Source: Bacillota bacterium | Lineage (GTDB): Bacteria; Bacillota; UBA4882; UBA10575 | Reading direction: 5' to 3' | DNA: 8,641 bases | NCBI GenBank assembly: GCA_012512605.1 | Contig: JAAZDX010000004.1 | Span: forward strand, 1 to 8,641 | The notes under the pieces: generated by a model | Told to the model about the DNA's origin: nothing | Databases searched by the model: none | The model's input: the letters and a program-made list of their open reading frames with translations, nothing else | Made by a program: the position numbers and the translations under genes | Shown: positions 6,826 to 8,641 of the stretch, in pieces | Layout: each line of letters opens with the position of its first letter | Numbering within the stretch: the stretch's first letter is position 1

Positions 6826-7302
6826 ATGTTTAATGTTGGAGACAGGATAGTATATCCGATGCACGGAGCCGGAGTTATCGAGGGAATCGAGCAACGGGAC
6901 GTATCAGGAACCCTGGAAGATTATTATATAATCAAGCTTACCAGTGGTGAAATGAAGGTGATGATTCCTGTTTGCAACAAGGATCTGGTCGGTCTACGGG
7001 AGATAATTAGCAGGGATGAAGTGGGCAAAGTCTTAGAAGTACTCAAAAATAAAGAGATGGATATGTCGTCGAATTGGAATCGACGTTACCGTGCAAACAT
7101 GGAGAAGATCAAGTCTGGAAATATTTACGATGTGGCTGAGGTCGTCAGTGGCTTGTCCTTACGGGACCGGGAGAAAGGACTTTCGACCGGCGAAAGGAAA
7201 ATGCTGGAGAATGCCAAAAACATTCTTTATAGCGAATTAGCGTTGGTTGAGGACCTCGATGAAGAACAGGTGCAATCAATGGTAGAGGAGTGTCTAAATT
7301 AA
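6826..7302 (+). CDS. carD: CarD/CdnL-family RNA polymerase-binding transcription regulator
   Basis: CarD-family proteins bind the RNA polymerase beta subunit and stabilise open complexes, notably at rRNA promoters. The protein has 158 residues, as expected for the stand-alone family. The N-terminal half (1 to about 60) is the Tudor-like RNAP-interacting domain shared with Mfd/TRCF (FNVGDRIVYPMHGAGVI, then YYIIKL and MKVMIP). The C-terminal half is helical (about 62-158) and includes W84 in SSNWNRRYR, the position of the conserved tryptophan that wedges into the DNA minor groove at the upstream edge of the bubble. The start at ATG 6826 is set by its ribosome binding site and by promoter P2. 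Two good promoters suggest strong or growth-responsive expression, and autoregulation is possible but not shown. A hairpin plus T-run follows. Confidence 0.92.
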   Translation: MFNVGDRIVYPMHGAGVIEGIEQRDVSGTLEDYYIIKLTSGEMKVMIPVCNKDLVGLREIISRDEVGKVLEVLKNKEMDMSSNWNRRYRANMEKIKSGNIYDVAEVVSGLSLRDREKGLSTGERKMLENAKNILYSELALVEDLDEEQVQSMVEECLN

Positions 7303-7303
7303 C

Positions 7304-7327
7304 GCCAGGAATACTGGCTTTTTTTTT
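7304..7327 (+). terminator. Probable intrinsic terminator after carD
   Basis: GCCAG (7304-7308) pairs with CTGGC (7314-7318) around a 5-base loop and is followed by nine Ts (7319-7327). The stem is only 5 bp, so termination may be partial. It begins 2 bases past the carD stop. Confidence 0.65.
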
Positions 7328-7384
7328 CGCTTCATCTTCTTTAAATAGCCATAAATCTAGTTTTTTTACAAAAGACCGGTCCCG

Positions 7385-7409
7385 CAGAGGGATATTATTT
7401 GTCCTTCTG
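7385..7409 (+). other. Leader hairpin upstream of the yacL ribosome binding site
   Basis: CAGAGGGA (7385-7392) pairs with TCCTTCTG (7402-7409), 8 bp with one G-U pair and a 9-base loop. No T-run follows, so it is not a terminator. It lies about 15 bases before the ribosome binding site. I see no convincing promoter with good spacing in this 138-base gap. Confidence 0.35.
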
Positions 7410-7424
7410 GATAAATTAAGAAGA

Positions 7425-7433
7425 AAGGGGGTG
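7425..7433 (+). promoter_or_regulatory. Ribosome binding site for the TTG start of the PIN-TRAM gene
   Basis: The purine-rich AAGGGGGTG is 7 bases from TTG 7441. No ATG or GTG with a comparable site precedes the first membrane helix, which supports the TTG start. Confidence 0.65.
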
Positions 7434-7440
7434 CCAATAG

Positions 7441-8523
7441 TTGTTTACGAAGATCCTAACAGTTTTGTTTGGTCTATCCACCGGTTTTGCTGGCTATTAT
7501 TTTGTCTTTTCTTTCTTTCCCCATCTCCACTGGTTGGTTATATCCGCGTGTGCTTTGGTCGGTTTAGTCCTGGGCTATCTTTTGGCGCGATTTCTCATTC
7601 CAGCCTTGTGGTTGAAGATTGAGGAGAGTTTTCAGAAGATTACCGTTCCCGAACTGCTCATCGAGGGATTGGGCATCTTTTTCGGGTTGCTTCTTTCTGG
7701 TTTGTTTGTGGCGGCAATGCCCCTGACCCGCTTACCCGGTCCCTTGGGTAACACGCTAGCGCTTTTGATTATTCTGACGATCAGTGGCACAATCGGCCGT
7801 CTTACCCACCGCAAGAAGGATGAGATCCTTAATTTTTTGGGCGCTACGGTGAAAACGGGCGAAAAAAGCGGGAGTAAAGGGCGCTTATCTGCAGGGAAAG
7901 CATCTTATAAGGTTTTAGATACCAGTAGTATTATTGATGGGCGCATTTTAGACGTGGCCCAGACCGGTTTTATGGAGGGGATCTTTATCGTTCCCGGCTT
8001 TGTCGTGGCGGAACTGCAAAGAATTGCCGACTCTTCCGATTCGCTCAAACGCAACCGCGGGCGCCGCGGTCTGGATATTTTGAATAAAATGCAGAAAGAC
8101 CCGGGCATTACGATTCGTATCTACGACCAGGATTTTGAGGAGTTAAGCGATGTGGACACGAAGATTGTCCGTCTGGCTAAGGTGTTGGGAGCGAAAGTGA
8201 TTACTAACGATTTTAACCTGAATAAGGTAGCCGAGTTGTATGGTGTTCCGGTTTTAAACATCAACGAACTGGCTAATGCGATCAAGCCGATTATTCTCCC
8301 CGGCGAAGAGGTTATGATTCAAGTGATCAAAGACGGAAAGGAGCTGGGGCAAGGCATTGCTTACCTTGAGGATGGGACCATGATTGTGGTCGATGGCGGG
8401 CGCCAGTACATCGGTGAAGAGATCGCGGTGACGGTCACCAGTGTCCTACAGACCGCCGCCGGACGGATGATCTTCGCCAAACCGAAAGAGGGTGTTGTGG
8501 CCAAAGCCTCATCCCTCTCGTAA
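7441..8523 (+). CDS. yacL: Membrane-anchored PIN-TRAM domain protein (YacL family)
   Basis: This is a putative membrane-bound nuclease of the family that includes B. subtilis YacL (about 366 residues; 360 here). Four hydrophobic helices come first: about residues 5-26, 31-57, 73-93 and 103-121. A short basic, Gly/Ser-rich linker follows, then a cytoplasmic PIN domain (about 156-280). Its likely metal-binding acidic residues are D160 (VLDTSSIIDGR), E191 (VVAELQRI), D239 (DVDTKIV) and D257 (ITNDFNLNKVA). A TRAM domain (about 285-346) may bind RNA. All the acidic positions are present, so an active RNase is plausible, but the substrate in this family is not established. The gene lies after carD, as in many Firmicutes, and starts with TTG. 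A strong terminator follows. Confidence 0.9.
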   Translation: MFTKILTVLFGLSTGFAGYYFVFSFFPHLHWLVISACALVGLVLGYLLARFLIPALWLKIEESFQKITVPELLIEGLGIFFGLLLSGLFVAAMPLTRLPGPLGNTLALLIILTISGTIGRLTHRKKDEILNFLGATVKTGEKSGSKGRLSAGKASYKVLDTSSIIDGRILDVAQTGFMEGIFIVPGFVVAELQRIADSSDSLKRNRGRRGLDILNKMQKDPGITIRIYDQDFEELSDVDTKIVRLAKVLGAKVITNDFNLNKVAELYGVPVLNINELANAIKPIILPGEEVMIQVIKDGKELGQGIAYLEDGTMIVVDGGRQYIGEEIAVTVTSVLQTAAGRMIFAKPKEGVVAKASSLS

Positions 8524-8601
8524 GAGTGGAATTATCGCATTTCTTAAACATAATTAGGGGGATTTTGGTCGAAAAATTCCTTGATGTTATTCGGATGGAC
8601 C

Positions 8602-8632
8602 AAGCGGGGCGACCCGCTTTTTTATTTTTTCC
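8602..8632 (+). terminator. Intrinsic terminator with GCGA tetraloop
   Basis: AAGCGGG (8602-8608) pairs with CCCGCTT (8613-8619) around GCGA, a stable GNRA loop, followed by a T-rich tract to 8632. It lies about 80 bases past the yacL stop and should end that transcript. The remaining 118 bases of the window hold no gene I can support. Confidence 0.85.
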
Positions 8633-8641
8633 GGACTTGGC

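Noticed and set aside
7365..7398. TTTACA ... TATTAT as a promoter for yacL
   Set aside because: The spacer is about 22 bases, too long for a sigma-A promoter.
7290..7622. 110-residue open frame between carD and yacL
   Set aside because: It crosses the carD terminator and runs out of frame through the membrane region of yacL, so it is a shadow.

Overview
This 8.6 kb window looks like chromosomal core sequence from a Firmicute (Bacillota). The gene order mcsA-mcsB-clpC-radA-disA-carD-yacL, all on the + strand, matches the classic ctsR-operon neighbourhood of bacilli and clostridia. Strong Shine-Dalgarno sites, sigma-A-type promoters, U-tract terminators and frequent GTG/TTG starts fit this. 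The base composition is moderately GC-rich and CGG arginine codons are common, which hints at a deep-branching clostridial or limnochordial lineage rather than Bacillus itself. That placement is inference.

Layout. Bases 25-4103 carry the protein quality-control module: McsA (zinc-finger activator), McsB (protein arginine kinase) and ClpC (AAA+ unfoldase). McsB phosphorylates arginines on damaged proteins or on the repressor CtsR, and ClpC with ClpP degrades the marked proteins. ctsR would be expected just upstream and is not in the window. A strong intrinsic terminator closes this unit at about 4160. Bases 4230-6667 carry the genome-integrity pair radA (recombination helicase) and disA (DNA-scanning c-di-AMP synthase), which are tightly coupled. 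Two consecutive sigma-A-like promoters then drive carD (RNA polymerase-binding regulator), which ends at a short hairpin plus nine Ts. A membrane-anchored PIN-TRAM protein (YacL family) follows, and the window ends in a GCGA-tetraloop terminator. No gap without a gene exceeds about 160 bases, and all the gaps are described.

The main anomaly is an in-frame TAG at 2313-2315 that splits an otherwise perfectly conserved clpC just after the first Walker A motif. The only other TAG acting as a stop here ends mcsA, and mcsB follows in the same reading frame, so amber readthrough would give both full-length ClpC and a McsA-McsB fusion. The other six genes end in TAA. The simplest explanations are a TTG-to-TAG point mutation or a sequence error in clpC and ordinary translational coupling in mcsA-mcsB. 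Amber suppression or recoding is a speculative alternative. Apart from this, I see a conserved housekeeping region. I found no mobile element, CRISPR array, tRNA or rRNA.
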